From: Rhizobium sp. RM
Lineage (GTDB): Bacteria; Pseudomonadota; Alphaproteobacteria; Rhizobiales; Rhizobiaceae
Direction: 5' to 3'
Length of the DNA: 64,000 nt
NCBI RefSeq assembly: GCF_013390595.1
Contig: NZ_JACAWV010000007.1
Location: forward strand, 1 to 64,000
In this document: positions 8,002 to 17,916 of the stretch, piece after piece
Numbering within the stretch: position 1 is the stretch's first letter
Layout of the letters: every line of letters starts with the position of its first letter
Notes under the pieces: generated by a model
The model's input: only the letters and a program-made list of their open reading frames with translations
Databases searched by the model: none
What the model was told of the DNA's origin: nothing
Made by a program: the position numbers and the translations under genes

Positions 8002-8322
8002 ATGTACACGCGCTCAGCCATTTTCGAAGGCACAATTCACCCTGGACGAGAAGACGAGTTTTTCCGCATCGTGGAAGAGCGTCTTTTGCCGGTTTGGAAG
8101 AGGATGCCGAATGCACAGGCAGTCCGGGTTATGCGCACCCAGCGCACAGATCCGGATGCAGCACCGATCATCATGGTTCAGGAAATTGACTATCCCTCGA
8201 TGGAGGCAGTCGAGGAGGCACTCGTGTCCCCGGTCAGACTGGAGGGCCGTGTCCTGACGGATGAGATGATGAGCATGTGCGACGGGCGGTTCTATCACCT
8301 CGTTTATAGCCGCGTCGCATAA
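8002..8322 (+). CDS. Small protein of unknown function, probably ferredoxin-like alpha/beta barrel
   Basis: A 106-residue soluble protein without a signal peptide or membrane segment. It starts MYTRSAIFEGTIHPGREDEF with a strand-helix pattern, a helix EEALVSPVRLEGRVLTDEMM and ends FYHLVYSRV. The pattern (strand, HPGRE turn, helix, RVMRTQ strand) resembles dimeric alpha-beta barrel proteins such as the EthD or antibiotic monooxygenase folds, but no catalytic motif can be named. A good ribosome site (GGGAGGAACC) supports ATG 8002. It diverges from the amino-acid ABC operon and precedes the LacI gene, so it probably belongs to the same pathway. Confidence 0.7.
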   Translation: MYTRSAIFEGTIHPGREDEFFRIVEERLLPVWKRMPNAQAVRVMRTQRTDPDAAPIIMVQEIDYPSMEAVEEALVSPVRLEGRVLTDEMMSMCDGRFYHLVYSRVA

Positions 8323-8425
8323 AAACCGGTGCACGTTGCGTCTGCATAATCCGACGTGACGTGCTTTCTCCCTTAGTCTTCGTGTATGTCTAGCCGAAAG
8401 TCGTTTCATATTCGGGAGACATGCC

Positions 8426-9502
8426 TTGGTGGAGCACACGCCCTTGGCCGCTGCGACAGTCGCATCCAAAAAAGCAACGATGAATGACGTCTCGAAACTT
8501 GCTGGCGTCTCGAAGATGACCGTGTCCCGCGTGCTTGGCGATCCCTCGCTCGTCTCTGAAGAGACCCGGCTGAAGGTGATGAAGGCCATTGAAAAGCTCG
8601 GATACGTCCCGGACCGGATTGCGGGCTCGCTTTCGTCGCGACGGACGAATTTCATCACCGCCATCCTGCCGACACTGACGAACTCAAACTTTGCTGACAG
8701 CGCACAGGGTCTTGCCAATGCCTTGCGCGCTGCAGATTATCAGTTGCTGATCGGTTACACGATGTACGACCTGCAGGAGGAGGAACGCGTTATCAAGACA
8801 ATGATGGAGCGCCGGCCAGACGCAATCGTTGTCGCTGGCACTGTCCATACAAAGGCCGCGAGTGAAGTTCTCGTGCGTGCGGGCATTCCGATCGTCGAAA
8901 TCTGGGAGGTGCCGGAGCACCCTATCGATCACGCTGTCGGCTTTTCCAACTACGAGGTTGGAAGAACGGCGGCCAGGCATCTCATGTCGCTCGGCTTTAC
9001 CCGCATCGGTGCTTTAGGCTCAAGGGCAGACGGCGATGTCAAGGATTGGCGTGGTGAGGCGCGTCTGCTTGGATTTGGCGCGGCATTGCGCGAGGCTGGC
9101 CTTTCCGACGAATTCATAACACGCGAGGGCCATGCACCGGTTTCTTACGACCACGGTGGCAAGACGCTTGGTGTCCTTCTCGAAAAGGCACCGGACATCG
9201 AGGCCGTTTTTGCGGTATCTGATATTTCTGCCGTTGGCGCACTCATGGAATGTCACCGCCGCGGCATAGATGTTCCCGGCAGGATTTCGATCCTCGGGTT
9301 CGGCGACTTCGATATCGGCAGACAGTGTTTTCCCGCAATCTCGACGATCCGCGTCGATGCCCAGACGATCGGTCGCAGGGCTGGTGAACTGCTTTTATCC
9401 ATTCTGGAGCCGGAGAAAGATGCGACAGCCCCGGAAAACGCCCGTATCGATGTTGGCTTCGAATTGATCATTCGGGATACAACCAAGCGCATTGCCGGTT
9501 GA
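8426..9502 (+). CDS. LacI-family transcriptional regulator
   Basis: A 358-residue LacI/GalR protein. The helix-turn-helix (TMNDVSKLAGVSKMTVSRVL, about residues 18-37) and hinge (IAGSLSSRRTN) are followed by a periplasmic-binding-like sensor domain. SKMTVSR in the recognition helix is typical of gluconate-type regulators. Start is TTG 8426 with GGGAG seven bases ahead; GTG 8429 or ATG 8480 (just before the helix-turn-helix) are alternatives. It follows the small gene at 8002 and probably controls the divergent ABC operon. It converges on the racemase-family gene at 9563-10591. Confidence 0.9.
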   Translation: MVEHTPLAAATVASKKATMNDVSKLAGVSKMTVSRVLGDPSLVSEETRLKVMKAIEKLGYVPDRIAGSLSSRRTNFITAILPTLTNSNFADSAQGLANALRAADYQLLIGYTMYDLQEEERVIKTMMERRPDAIVVAGTVHTKAASEVLVRAGIPIVEIWEVPEHPIDHAVGFSNYEVGRTAARHLMSLGFTRIGALGSRADGDVKDWRGEARLLGFGAALREAGLSDEFITREGHAPVSYDHGGKTLGVLLEKAPDIEAVFAVSDISAVGALMECHRRGIDVPGRISILGFGDFDIGRQCFPAISTIRVDAQTIGRRAGELLLSILEPEKDATAPENARIDVGFELIIRDTTKRIAG

Positions 9503-9512
9503 GGCGCGCTCC

Positions 9513-9542
9513 CGGTCTGTCCATCTTGCAATAGACAGACCG
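9513..9542. terminator. Hairpin between convergent genes
   Basis: CGGTCTGTC (9513-9521) pairs perfectly with GACAGACCG (9534-9542) around a 12-base loop. It sits between the 3' ends of the LacI gene and the convergent racemase-family gene. There is no clear T-run, so it may be a weak bidirectional terminator or a transcript-stabilising stem. Confidence 0.5.
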
Positions 9543-9562
9543 CATCGCATGCGATTGGCGTC

Positions 9563-10591
9563 TTAACGCGCACCCCATGTGTCGGTGAGACGATAACCTT
9601 CCGGCCATGGATCGGAAGGATCGAGCATGTGCTGATGGATTCCCGTCACCCAGCCGCGGCCTGAAATCTCAGGCAGGACGGCCTTGCGATCACCGACCGT
9701 CGTTTCGCCGAGAATGCGCCCGCTGAAGGTTGAGCCGATGACGGAGACGGCGGTCAGGGTCTCACCCTGCTTCATTTCCCCACGTGCGTGGAGCACGGCC
9801 ATGCGTGCCGAAAGCGCGGTGCCTGTTGGTGAGCGGTCAACCTTGCCCGGTTGAATCGCAACCGCAGCTCCTGCCCTCAATCCTTCTGCAGTTCGCTCCA
9901 CCCGACCTGCAAAAAGGCAAAACGAAAAATGCTTCCAGTCGGGATTTTCCGGATGGCTGAAGCCAAGCGATCGGTTCGCGGCATTGGTGATGCGGACGCC
10001 GAGCCGGGCGATATCATGCGCCTCGTCAGGTTTGAGACTAAACCCCAGCGCCTCTGCATCTACGATTACGAAGCTGTCGCCGCCATATGCTGTGTCGACA
10101 GTCAAGGTTCCAAGTCCCTCGACGTCAAGTTTCGCATCCAGCCGATCGGCAAAACTCGGCAGGTTCTGAACGAAGATCCGCTCTGCCTTACCATTTTTGC
10201 ACTCGGCACGGACCCGGACAAGTCCGCCCGGTGCTTCGAGCACCATGTGTGTTTCCGGCTCCTGCATCGGCACAATCCCGCCATCGAGAAGCACGGTCGA
10301 GACACAGATCGAGTTCGACCCGGACATGGGCGGCGTATCTTCCGGTTCCATGATAATGAATGCGGCATCCGCATCGCGGTGCTTTGGCGGAACCAGAAGG
10401 TTGACATGGCGGAAGACACCGCCGCGCGGCTCGTTCAACACGAAATTGCGCAGTGTCTGGTCGCGGGCAATAAAACGGCTCTGCTCCCAAATGGTGTCGC
10501 CAGGCGGCGGCAGAACGCCCCCAACGATGACATCACCCACTTCGCCTTCCGCATGAGCGGAGATCACGTGAACGGTTTTTATGCTTCGCAT
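9563..10591 (-). CDS. Proline racemase/hydroxyproline epimerase family protein with atypical active site
   Basis: A 342-residue protein of the proline racemase family ([20 protein letters not shown] near the start, [21 protein letters not shown]). Family enzymes racemise proline, epimerise 4-hydroxyproline or dehydrate trans-3-hydroxyproline, usually with two catalytic cysteines. Here the first site reads [11 protein letters not shown] (Ser in place of Cys, Ser in place of the following His) and the second reads [11 protein letters not shown] (no Cys). The reaction may therefore differ from racemisation. ATG 10591 follows AAGGAAT. Last gene of the operon starting at 16482, 10 bp after aconitase X, so a hydroxyproline substrate is likely. 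Confidence 0.85.
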   Translation of the reverse strand: MRSIKTVHVISAHAEGEVGDVIVGGVLPPPGDTIWEQSRFIARDQTLRNFVLNEPRGGVFRHVNLLVPPKHRDADAAFIIMEPEDTPPMSGSNSICVSTVLLDGGIVPMQEPETHMVLEAPGGLVRVRAECKNGKAERIFVQNLPSFADRLDAKLDVEGLGTLTVDTAYGGDSFVIVDAEALGFSLKPDEAHDIARLGVRITNAANRSLGFSHPENPDWKHFSFCLFAGRVERTAEGLRAGAAVAIQPGKVDRSPTGTALSARMAVLHARGEMKQGETLTAVSVIGSTFSGRILGETTVGDRKAVLPEISGRGWVTGIHQHMLDPSDPWPEGYRLTDTWGAR

Positions 10592-10601
10592 GAGAAATTC
10601 C

Positions 10602-12305
10602 TTATGAAAGCCAGGTCGGAAGAGAAACGTTGGCGCGTCCTGTCAACGCCGCATCGACGCATTGAGCAAGAGATCCGAACCGGACGGCACGACCGCTGAG
10701 GCCTGGACCGTAATGCGCATATTTCCCGGAATTGGTCATCAGGGCGCGTGTCTTCGTTGGGAAAACCGGTTCCGATATCGAGCACCAACAGAGATCGGGA
10801 AGGACCTGGATACCGCTTTCCACGAGCCGCTGGAACGTGCCCTCATCTTTTGCCGCATCGATTACCTGTTGGCCTGCGGTGACGATCACTGCGACACCCG
10901 CATGGTGCTTTCGGCCGGCAAATGCATCCGCGAGCGCACGGCACTCGGCAAGCGAGGCATGCGGACTGCCGATCGCCACGAGCTGAACGTCCTCCGGCCC
11001 TTCATTCAGCAACCTCCAGGCAGCGGCCATGTCACGATCGGTAATCGTCACGAAATCGGCCCCCGCAATGGGTGCGAGCGAGGCTTCGGGGGTGACCCCC
11101 TCGATATGGAGCATGGGTGATGCCGATGTTGTTCCAAAGGCCGCACAAAGCGCCTTGAGATCGTCCTTCGACGGGCGTCCTTCACTGAGGCCACGAAGGA
11201 CGGGGATACAATCGGGCGCAGCCTTGCCTGCGAGATAACCGACGAGCGGCCAGAACGCGTCATCGATGTTGGCTGGCAGGGAGACATCGATAATGCGCTG
11301 AGGACGCCGGTTCTCCTCCAGATAGACGCCAGAGAGCGGGGCACGTCCGGTTAGTGCGATACAGAGATCTAGAAAATCCGGATGCTTGGCGGTACGTGCG
11401 CCCAGCACGGTATTTGCAAAGATGACGGCATTCGATTCCGCCCAGGCGATTGATTCACCCATCCTTGGGGCACTGTCGAGGAGATAGGGTGAGCAGGTAA
11501 AAGTCGGACGGCAACCCATGCGGACGTAGGCGTCGGCCAATCGCGCCGCAGGATCGCCGAATGTCGTCGGCACGCCCTGCGACTGCCAATTCGACTTGTC
11601 GACGGAAATCGCATTCATGGTTGTGGGCACGCGGACTTTCGCGCCCATTTCGGCCATCTTCTCCGCGAAGGTTAAGTTGGCAGGGCTCGCATAAATACAG
11701 CCGTCGATGTGCCCCTGGGTCACGTCGACAAGACCTGTGGCCCCTTGCTGTGCAGCCATGGCAACAATGATGCGCATCGCCTGTTGAACGGCAACCCCAT
11801 CGCGGCCATCGAGCATGGCACCGTCGTCTGTCGCGAGGTCAAGCTCGCTCGTTGCTGGCGGCGCTAGAGGTAGCGAGAATTCACCACCTGATATGGAATG
11901 ACCGTCAATCCGGACTTTCCCTACACCAGAGAATTTATCGAAACTCTGCTGATCGAGGCGCACGACCGGCATGGGGCTGCCGAACATTTCGCCAGCGATC
12001 AGCGCACCAAGCGTCAGGACGTCTTCGGCTTCGCAAAATACCAGTGCAGCAGGCCCGCGGCCGGTGAGGATCAGATCGAGCAGGACCCCCGAGCCTGTGC
12101 ATGAGCCGCGGCTCGTGGGCATGAAAAGGATGGCGCCCGTAAGGCTCTCGTCATGCAGCGGATGATGCACATCGATGACCTTGCCGGTGGCTGGATCGAC
12201 ACCACCCCAGAAGCTGAGCGCTTCGGTTGTCGCAATGACCCGACCTTCCGCTGAGCCTCGAAGAATACTTTGTGCAGCAACAATATCTGAAGTGCGCGCG
12301 ACCAT
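10602..12305 (-). CDS. Aconitase X, probable cis-3-hydroxy-L-proline dehydratase
   Basis: A 567-residue single-chain aconitase X. The small swivelling domain is at the N-terminus (about 1-135, with [22 protein letters not shown] and [12 protein letters not shown]), followed by the large catalytic domain (about 155-567, with [20 protein letters not shown] and PTTMNAIS). The fused form has been characterised in rhizobia as a cis-3-hydroxy-L-proline dehydratase giving delta1-pyrroline-2-carboxylate. A reductase for that product is encoded divergently at 16832. GGAGC precedes ATG 12305. The specific activity is inferred from family and context. Confidence 0.9.
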   Translation of the reverse strand: MVARTSDIVAAQSILRGSAEGRVIATTEALSFWGGVDPATGKVIDVHHPLHDESLTGAILFMPTSRGSCTGSGVLLDLILTGRGPAALVFCEAEDVLTLGALIAGEMFGSPMPVVRLDQQSFDKFSGVGKVRIDGHSISGGEFSLPLAPPATSELDLATDDGAMLDGRDGVAVQQAMRIIVAMAAQQGATGLVDVTQGHIDGCIYASPANLTFAEKMAEMGAKVRVPTTMNAISVDKSNWQSQGVPTTFGDPAARLADAYVRMGCRPTFTCSPYLLDSAPRMGESIAWAESNAVIFANTVLGARTAKHPDFLDLCIALTGRAPLSGVYLEENRRPQRIIDVSLPANIDDAFWPLVGYLAGKAAPDCIPVLRGLSEGRPSKDDLKALCAAFGTTSASPMLHIEGVTPEASLAPIAGADFVTITDRDMAAAWRLLNEGPEDVQLVAIGSPHASLAECRALADAFAGRKHHAGVAVIVTAGQQVIDAAKDEGTFQRLVESGIQVLPDLCWCSISEPVFPTKTRALMTNSGKYAHYGPGLSGRAVRFGSLAQCVDAALTGRANVSLPTWLS

Positions 12306-12318
12306 CGAAATGCTCCTG

Positions 12319-13560
12319 TCAAAAACGCTGCGGCGAGAATGGCGCCAGATCCACCGGTGGCTTTTGGCCGGTCAGCAGGTCTGCAACAATGCGAGACGTA
12401 CCCGCCGATTGTGTCAGGCCCAGATGTCCGTGGCCGAAGGCATAGACAACACGGTCTGACTGCCGTGCATGACCGATTGCAGGAAGGCTATCTGGCAAGG
12501 ACGGACGGAACCCCATCCATTGCCGGCCGCCATCCGATTTCAGCCCAGGAAGGAAAGCCTTGGCCTTATTCAAAAGGGCTTCCGAGCGTGCAAAATTGGC
12601 CGGCAGTTCCAGCCCGCCGAGTTCCACTGCGCCTCCGACGCGGATGCCACTCGTCAGTCTCGTGACGACAAAACCGTGCCCGCCAAAGGTAATCTGCGTA
12701 CGAAGGTCAAATGCCGCGCCTGGCAGCGTGGTATTATAGCCCCTCTCGGTTTCGAGCGGTATTTTTTCGCCAAGGGAACGGGCAATTCTATGGGAGAAAG
12801 CACCTGCTGCAACGACGGCCTTTGCGGCTCTCAACTTGCGTCCATCCAGGCCTGTGGCCTCGACCCCTTCACCCTCTATACGAAGGCTAGTGACGTCAAG
12901 CTTTTCAATCGTGCCGCCGGTGGCACGGAAATGTTCGGCGAGAGCAAGTGTGTAGAGTTCAGGGTCTGCGATTGAATACCAGCCTGGTGTAAAGGTACCG
13001 CTGATAAACCTTGGTGCAATACCCGGTTGGATTTCGGCCATCTGTTCAGCATTGAGGTGCCTGAATTCAATGCCGTGGCGGGTTCGTGCCTTCCATCCGG
13101 CCAATGAAGCTTCAAACTCAGCCTCGCTTTCATAGACCTGAAGGTTTCCCTCCTTGCGCAGCATGGAGATTGTGCCTGTTTTTCTCAAAAACGGTTCAAG
13201 CTCAGCTCTGGAGAGATCCATTATTGCCGTCTGCGCGGCGGTAGAATGCTCGACCCGCGAGGCAGCGCATGCCCGCCAGAACCGCAACATCCACGGTGCG
13301 ATTTTCAGAGCATAGGCCGGTGGAACACTAAGTGGCCCAAGGGGGTCCATAAGCCATTTAGGAGCCTTCCACAAAATACCTGGCGAGGCGAGCGGCAGAA
13401 TATCCGTGAAGGCAAACGCACCGGCATTCCCAGCGGAAGCACCGGCGGCAGGCCCCTGCCTGTCAACGACGATGACGGAAAGGCCGCGTGCCTGTGCGGC
13501 GATTGCCGCAGACAGGCCAACGACACCAGCCCCAATGACGAGAACATCGGGACTGGCCAT
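12319..13560 (-). CDS. FAD-dependent D-amino-acid dehydrogenase/oxidase (DadA-like)
   Basis: A 413-residue DAO-family flavoprotein: the FAD Rossmann motif [12 protein letters not shown] begins at residue 6 and ADP-ribose contacts follow in VVDRQG; the C-terminal half carries [17 protein letters not shown] and [11 protein letters not shown], typical of DadA-like enzymes. Likely oxidises a D-configured proline or hydroxyproline to the pyrroline carboxylate. The start codon overlaps the stop of the ATPase gene by one base (TAATG), and aconitase X follows after 13 bp, so the three are co-transcribed with the importer. Confidence 0.9.
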   Translation of the reverse strand: MASPDVLVIGAGVVGLSAAIAAQARGLSVIVVDRQGPAAGASAGNAGAFAFTDILPLASPGILWKAPKWLMDPLGPLSVPPAYALKIAPWMLRFWRACAASRVEHSTAAQTAIMDLSRAELEPFLRKTGTISMLRKEGNLQVYESEAEFEASLAGWKARTRHGIEFRHLNAEQMAEIQPGIAPRFISGTFTPGWYSIADPELYTLALAEHFRATGGTIEKLDVTSLRIEGEGVEATGLDGRKLRAAKAVVAAGAFSHRIARSLGEKIPLETERGYNTTLPGAAFDLRTQITFGGHGFVVTRLTSGIRVGGAVELGGLELPANFARSEALLNKAKAFLPGLKSDGGRQWMGFRPSLPDSLPAIGHARQSDRVVYAFGHGHLGLTQSAGTSRIVADLLTGQKPPVDLAPFSPQRF

Positions 13561-14282
13561 TAACGGACGCTCGCGAGGAACTTCTGTGTTTCTGCCTGTT
13601 GAGGTGACCCGAAGAGCTGCTCGGGCGTTCCAATCTCAGCCATGACCCCTTGATGGAAAAATGCGACACGGTTCGACACATCGCGCGCGAAAGCCATTTC
13701 ATGGGTGACACAGATCATCGTCATCCCCTCTTCAGCAAGCATTTTCAAGGTATCGAGCACCTCGCCCACGAGCATCGGATCCAGTGCCGATGTCACCTCG
13801 TCGAACAGCATGTATTCCGGCGACATCGCAAGTGCGCGGGCGATTGCCATTCGCTGCTGCTGTCCGCCAGACATCCTGTTCGGATAGACTTTCAGTTTCT
13901 CGCCGAGACCGACATGGGTGAGTTGCTTGACTGCAATCTCTTCTGCCTGCTCTTTCGAAATCCCGAGCACTTTTCGAGGTGCCAGCATAACGTTTTCCAG
14001 GACCGTCAGGTGGGGAAAGGCGTTCCACTGCTGGAACACGATGCCGACCTTACGGCGCAGCCTGTTCAGGTCCGTCGTCTTGGCGTGAACCTCGGTCCCG
14101 TCAATAACGATCTTGCCGCTGTCGATCGGTTCGAGACCGTTGATGCAGGTGAGAAGTGTCGATTTTCCAGAGCCGGAGCCACCGATGATGGTGACCACCT
14201 CGCCTTTGCTGACGGTGAGGTTGATCCCCTTCAGAACTTCCAGTGGGCCGAAGGATTTGCGGACGTTTTCGATCTCAATCAT
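13560..14282 (-). CDS. Polar amino-acid ABC importer, ATPase
   Basis: A 240-residue GlnQ/HisP-type ATPase: Walker A GGSGSGKST, VFQQWNAFPHLTV, signature MSGGQQQR, Walker B MLFDEVTSALD and VTHEM. Start at ATG 14282 overlaps the end of the permease gene by 8 bp. It energises the importer encoded at 14275-16482 and is paralogous to the ATPase at 4765-5496. Confidence 0.93.
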   Translation of the reverse strand: MIEIENVRKSFGPLEVLKGINLTVSKGEVVTIIGGSGSGKSTLLTCINGLEPIDSGKIVIDGTEVHAKTTDLNRLRRKVGIVFQQWNAFPHLTVLENVMLAPRKVLGISKEQAEEIAVKQLTHVGLGEKLKVYPNRMSGGQQQRMAIARALAMSPEYMLFDEVTSALDPMLVGEVLDTLKMLAEEGMTMICVTHEMAFARDVSNRVAFFHQGVMAEIGTPEQLFGSPQQAETQKFLASVR

Positions 14283-14928
14283 TGGGGGACCACCGTCTTT
14301 CGAGATACCCGCCGAACCGGGCGATGGGGAAGCTGATAATAAAGTAGATGGCACCGCAAATCAGAAGGATTGTAAGCGGTTCCTGGAGGCGGGTGACAAG
14401 GATTTGCGACGCCCGCAAAAGCTCGATCAGGCCGAGCCACAGCACAAGTGCAGAATCTTTCATGACACCGAGTGTCAGACCGATCCACGACGGGAGTGAC
14501 ACGCGGGTTGCAAGCGGCAGGACGATATAACGCATGTCCTGCGACCACGTCATGCCGAGAGATCGGCAGGCACGCCTTGTATTGGACGGCACTGAGGAAA
14601 TACCGCCGCGGACGATCTCTGTGCAATAGGCTGCGGTGTAAAGCGACAGCACGACACAGGACGTGGTGAAAGGCGGCCAGCCAAGCTTGGCGATCGACTG
14701 AAACGCATTGCCGAGCACGAGTTGGATGAGCAGCGGCACAGAGCGGAACACATCAAGCACGAAGGTCAAAGGCAATGACCAATATGCACCGAGCTGAACG
14801 CGGATAATACCGAAGATAATCCCCATGACCGTACCTGCCGTAACGGCAACTGCCGTAACGGCAAGGGTCATTCCTGCCCCTTTGGCAAGAAAGGCGAGAT
14901 CACTCCAGGTGAGAGCGGTTTCGAACAT
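14275..14928 (-). CDS. Polar amino-acid ABC importer, permease
   Basis: A 217-residue HisM/GlnP-type permease with an N-terminal membrane segment (MTLAVTAVAVTAGTVMGIIF) and the EAA-like loop region (RRACRSLGMTWSQDMRYIVLP). Separated by 12 bp from its partner permease. Part of the importer that presumably brings in hydroxyproline or a related cyclic amino acid for the downstream enzymes. Confidence 0.92.
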   Translation of the reverse strand: MFETALTWSDLAFLAKGAGMTLAVTAVAVTAGTVMGIIFGIIRVQLGAYWSLPLTFVLDVFRSVPLLIQLVLGNAFQSIAKLGWPPFTTSCVVLSLYTAAYCTEIVRGGISSVPSNTRRACRSLGMTWSQDMRYIVLPLATRVSLPSWIGLTLGVMKDSALVLWLGLIELLRASQILVTRLQEPLTILLICGAIYFIISFPIARFGGYLERRWSPND

Positions 14929-14940
14929 GGCTCACCTCTC

Positions 14941-15606
14941 TCAGTAACGGAACAGACGCCATGCCAGAACCCTGGCGGCGAGCGTGACGATCTTGGCAAT
15001 CACGTAGTAGATGACTGCTGCAAGTGCGAAAAATTCGAAGGTGCGGAATGACTTGGCATTCAGCGCCTGGGTAACACCCGCAAGGTCGGTATTCATTCCC
15101 ACAGTCACGCCAAGCGAGGTCATGAGGATTGCCCAAACCATCTGGTTGGTGGCCGGCAAGAACGCGACGCGCAGCATTTGGGGCAAAATGATCAGCCGGA
15201 AGGTTTGCATCGACGTCATCCCAAGCGATCGGCCAGACCTGGTCTGGGTATCCGGGATAGCTTTCAAAGCACCGCGGAAATTCTCCGCGAGATATCCGGC
15301 ATTGTTGAAGGCGATGCCAACGAGCAGAGCCGTGTATGGGCTGAGGTGGATGCCGAAGTTACCAAGGCCGAAATGCGCCATGTAGATCTGGAACAAAGCC
15401 GGCGTGTTGCGGGCAATTTCGACCCAGGTTGCGGCAAACGCGCCAAGGGCACGATTTTCCGATAACCGGAACAGGGTGAGCATGATTGCGCAGGCCAGTC
15501 CGATCACCATGGACAGGATCGCGACCTGGAGCGTCACCACCGCACCGTCCAAGAGCTGCGGCAAAGCCTTAAGCGCCTGGTTCCAGTGGAACGTGTAATT
15601 AAACAT
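14941..15606 (-). CDS. Polar amino-acid ABC importer, permease
   Basis: A 221-residue HisQ-type permease (LDGAVVTLQVAILSMVIGLA first segment; WVEIARNTPALFQIYMAHFG second; loop RSGRSLGMTSMQTFRLIILPQ). ATG 15606 is followed by MFNYTFHWNQ, the usual beginning of this family. Lies 69 bp after the binding-protein gene. Confidence 0.92.
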   Translation of the reverse strand: MFNYTFHWNQALKALPQLLDGAVVTLQVAILSMVIGLACAIMLTLFRLSENRALGAFAATWVEIARNTPALFQIYMAHFGLGNFGIHLSPYTALLVGIAFNNAGYLAENFRGALKAIPDTQTRSGRSLGMTSMQTFRLIILPQMLRVAFLPATNQMVWAILMTSLGVTVGMNTDLAGVTQALNAKSFRTFEFFALAAVIYYVIAKIVTLAARVLAWRLFRY

Positions 15607-15675
15607 AACCGTCTCACCTTTCAGAAACGATCAACGGCGCGATCATGTCGATCGCGCCGTTTCAAAAAGTCCTGA

Positions 15676-16482
15676 TTAGCGATAGACGCCGTTAACCGCG
15701 AGCGACGGCGCTTCGCCGCCCACCCACTTCTCGTAAAGCTCGGCGTAACGACCTGTACGTACCTGCTGGTTGATGAACAGGTTCAAGTAGTTGATGAGGC
15801 CGTATTCGTCGCGGTTGGTGAAAAGCGCAACGTAGTCGATATCGTAGGGCGCCTTACCGACAACGGAGATACCCCCGAATTTGCCGCTCTTGACGTTGGA
15901 TTGCGCGACAGTCGATGTGGAAACCGTTGCGTCGATCTGACCCTGGCTCAGCGCAAGGAAGACATCGGCTTGCGTCTGATAGGGACGGAACTCGCCAACA
16001 CCCCACTCCTTGACGGAGTTCTCAAGTGCAATTGCTTCAAACGTACCTGCGGTGGCACCGACTGTCTTGCCCTTCATGTCTTCGAAAGACTTGATACCGG
16101 ACTTGTCGTTGGCAGTAACAGCCATTTCGAATGCGAAGTACGGAACGGTCATACCGACAGTCTTCGCACGCTCCAGCGTATCGGACGTCGATGCGACGCC
16201 CACATCGACACGCCCAGACATCAGAGCCGGAATACGCTCTGGGAAGGGTGTTTCGACGATTTCGGCAGTAACGCCGAGCGCCTTGGCAAGATCGTTGCAG
16301 TAATCGACGTCGAAGCCTTCCGGATTGTTGTTCGCGTCACGCGAACCCATCGGCGGGAAATCGAGCACAACAGCGCAACGCAGCGTACCCGAGGAAATGA
16401 TGTCGTCGAGCTTGTCGGCCTTGGCCGGTGTCATGGCGGATGCGGCGGCCAGCAGGCCGGCGAAGATGACCGTTTTTCTCAT
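15676..16482 (-). CDS. Amino-acid ABC importer, periplasmic binding protein
   Basis: A 268-residue family 3 binding protein with a Sec signal (MRKTVIFAGLLAAASAMTPA, cleavage likely after KA). The mature part starts DKLDDIISSGTLRCAVVLDF and has PPMGSRDANNNPEGFDVDYC. It opens the operon 16482 to 9563, which also encodes two permeases, an ATPase, a flavin dehydrogenase, aconitase X and the racemase-family protein, so its ligand is probably a hydroxyproline isomer. A GTATACAA element lies about 90 bp upstream. Confidence 0.92.
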   Translation of the reverse strand: MRKTVIFAGLLAAASAMTPAKADKLDDIISSGTLRCAVVLDFPPMGSRDANNNPEGFDVDYCNDLAKALGVTAEIVETPFPERIPALMSGRVDVGVASTSDTLERAKTVGMTVPYFAFEMAVTANDKSGIKSFEDMKGKTVGATAGTFEAIALENSVKEWGVGEFRPYQTQADVFLALSQGQIDATVSTSTVAQSNVKSGKFGGISVVGKAPYDIDYVALFTNRDEYGLINYLNLFINQQVRTGRYAELYEKWVGGEAPSLAVNGVYR

Positions 16483-16831
16483 TCTTGATTTGCTCCCAGC
16501 AATTGGTCTGCCCTTGAAGGCAAGGACACTATTTCCTCAAGAATACGAGAAATCAACATAAAAAATACAACACGTATACAAAAAGAATTTTTGCACCTGC
16601 GAACAAAACGCGGACGCCTGCACGAACAAACAGAACTAACGCTCTGAAAACAGACATGCTTCCCTGCGGCTGGACCAGCGGCATGCCGTTTGTCCATCAG
16701 ACTTTCTAACCATGCCAACGACACATCCGCTGCGAGGAACGTTTGCCTCCCGAAAATCGCACGTTGCATCCCAGTTAGCTTTGTATACTTTATGTATCCA
16801 GAAAGACACGAAAGACATTCCAGAGGTAACA
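16483..16831. promoter_or_regulatory. Divergent promoter region with paired TTGTATAC elements
   Basis: This 349 bp gap separates two divergent units of the hydroxyproline region. GTATACAA at 16574-16581 lies in front of the binding-protein operon and its mirror image TTGTATAC at 16781-16788 lies 44 bp before the reductase gene. TTGTATACAA-like palindromes are typical of GntR/FCD regulators, so one regulator could control both directions. The linked GntR gene has a different-looking motif (TTGTCGACAA), so the cognate factor is uncertain. Confidence 0.45.
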
Positions 16832-17869
16832 ATGACAGGTCAAACGAATCTCACGATCGCTTCCCTTGGCGAACGGGTTGAGGCGATTTTTCTGAAGGCC
16901 GGACTGAACGCGATCCAGGCCGGGGCTCTGGCAAGGGTTATTGTCGCGGGAGAGCGAGATGCCTGCAAATCTCATGGTATTTTCCGGATTGAAGGCGCGC
17001 TGCGCACCGTGAAGGCCGGAAAGGTCAAGCCGGACGCCGTGCCGGAAATACTGCCCGATGAAGGTACCGCGATCGTCAAGGTCAACGCCCGGGGCGGCTT
17101 TGCCAATCCCGCTTATGAACTTGGGCTTCCTGTCCTGGTGGAGCGTGCGCGCCGGCTTGGCGTCGCAGCGCTTGCGATCAACGACTGCACGCATTTCTCG
17201 GCTTTATGGCCAGAAGTCGAGGGATTGACGACGAACGGCCTCGCCGGTCTTGTCATGTGCCCAAGCTACGCAACCGTCGCACCGACCGGAGGCAACAAGC
17301 CGCTTCTTGGAACCAACCCGTTCGCGTTCGGGTGGCCGCGTAAGGATCAGCCACCCTATGTCTTCGACTTTGCCACCTCTGTTGCGGCACGCGGTGAGAT
17401 CGAATTGCACCGGCGGGCGGGCAAGCAACTGCCAGAAGGATGGGCCATCGATCGCGATGGTAACCCTACGACGGACCCGGATGCCGCCCTCGACGGCTCG
17501 ATGCTGCCTTTTGGCGGACACAAGGGGTCCGCAATCGGCACGATGATCGAACTTCTCGCTGGCATCATGATTGGCGACCTGACAAGTCCTGAGGTCCTCG
17601 ACTATCTCGGCACAACCACGCTCGCACCGTTCCACGGTGAATTGATCATTGCCTTCTCGCCGGAAGCCTTTGCAAAGGGCCGCCCCGGAGATCCGTTCCA
17701 GCGCGCGGAAATACTTTTCGAAGCGATCGTCGGACAAGGCGCCCGCCTCCCGTCAGGCCGCCGTTTCGCCGCTAGAGCCAAATCCGAAAGCGAAGGGATC
17801 ACATTGACCGAAGCAGAGCGATCGAGCCTCGATCACCTTCTCGAAAAAGGTCTAGATGCGGTCTCCTGA
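16832..17869 (+). CDS. Malate/L-lactate dehydrogenase-family reductase, probable delta1-pyrroline-2-carboxylate reductase
   Basis: A 345-residue protein of the NAD(P)H-dependent LDH2/MDH2 family, which includes delta1-piperideine/pyrroline-2-carboxylate reductase. Motifs: SHGIFRIEG near 48, NDCTHFSALWPE near 120, LLGTNPFAFGWP, VFDFATSVAARGEIELHRRA and LPFGGHKGSAIG. It would convert the aconitase X or flavin-enzyme product into proline. ATG 16832 has AGAGG upstream and is preferred to a longer reading that runs through the promoter region. Transcribed divergently from the hydroxyproline operon and followed by a terminator at 17893. Confidence 0.87.
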   Translation: MTGQTNLTIASLGERVEAIFLKAGLNAIQAGALARVIVAGERDACKSHGIFRIEGALRTVKAGKVKPDAVPEILPDEGTAIVKVNARGGFANPAYELGLPVLVERARRLGVAALAINDCTHFSALWPEVEGLTTNGLAGLVMCPSYATVAPTGGNKPLLGTNPFAFGWPRKDQPPYVFDFATSVAARGEIELHRRAGKQLPEGWAIDRDGNPTTDPDAALDGSMLPFGGHKGSAIGTMIELLAGIMIGDLTSPEVLDYLGTTTLAPFHGELIIAFSPEAFAKGRPGDPFQRAEILFEAIVGQGARLPSGRRFAARAKSESEGITLTEAERSSLDHLLEKGLDAVS

Positions 17870-17892
17870 CCGCTTACCTCGCAAAAACGAAG

Positions 17893-17916
17893 GGCCCGCA
17901 TGACGGGCCTTTTTTT
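17893..17916 (+). terminator. Rho-independent terminator
   Basis: Stem GGCCCG (17893-17898) with CGGGCC (17904-17909), loop CATGA, then seven T residues (17910-17916). Ends transcription of the reductase gene. Confidence 0.85.
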
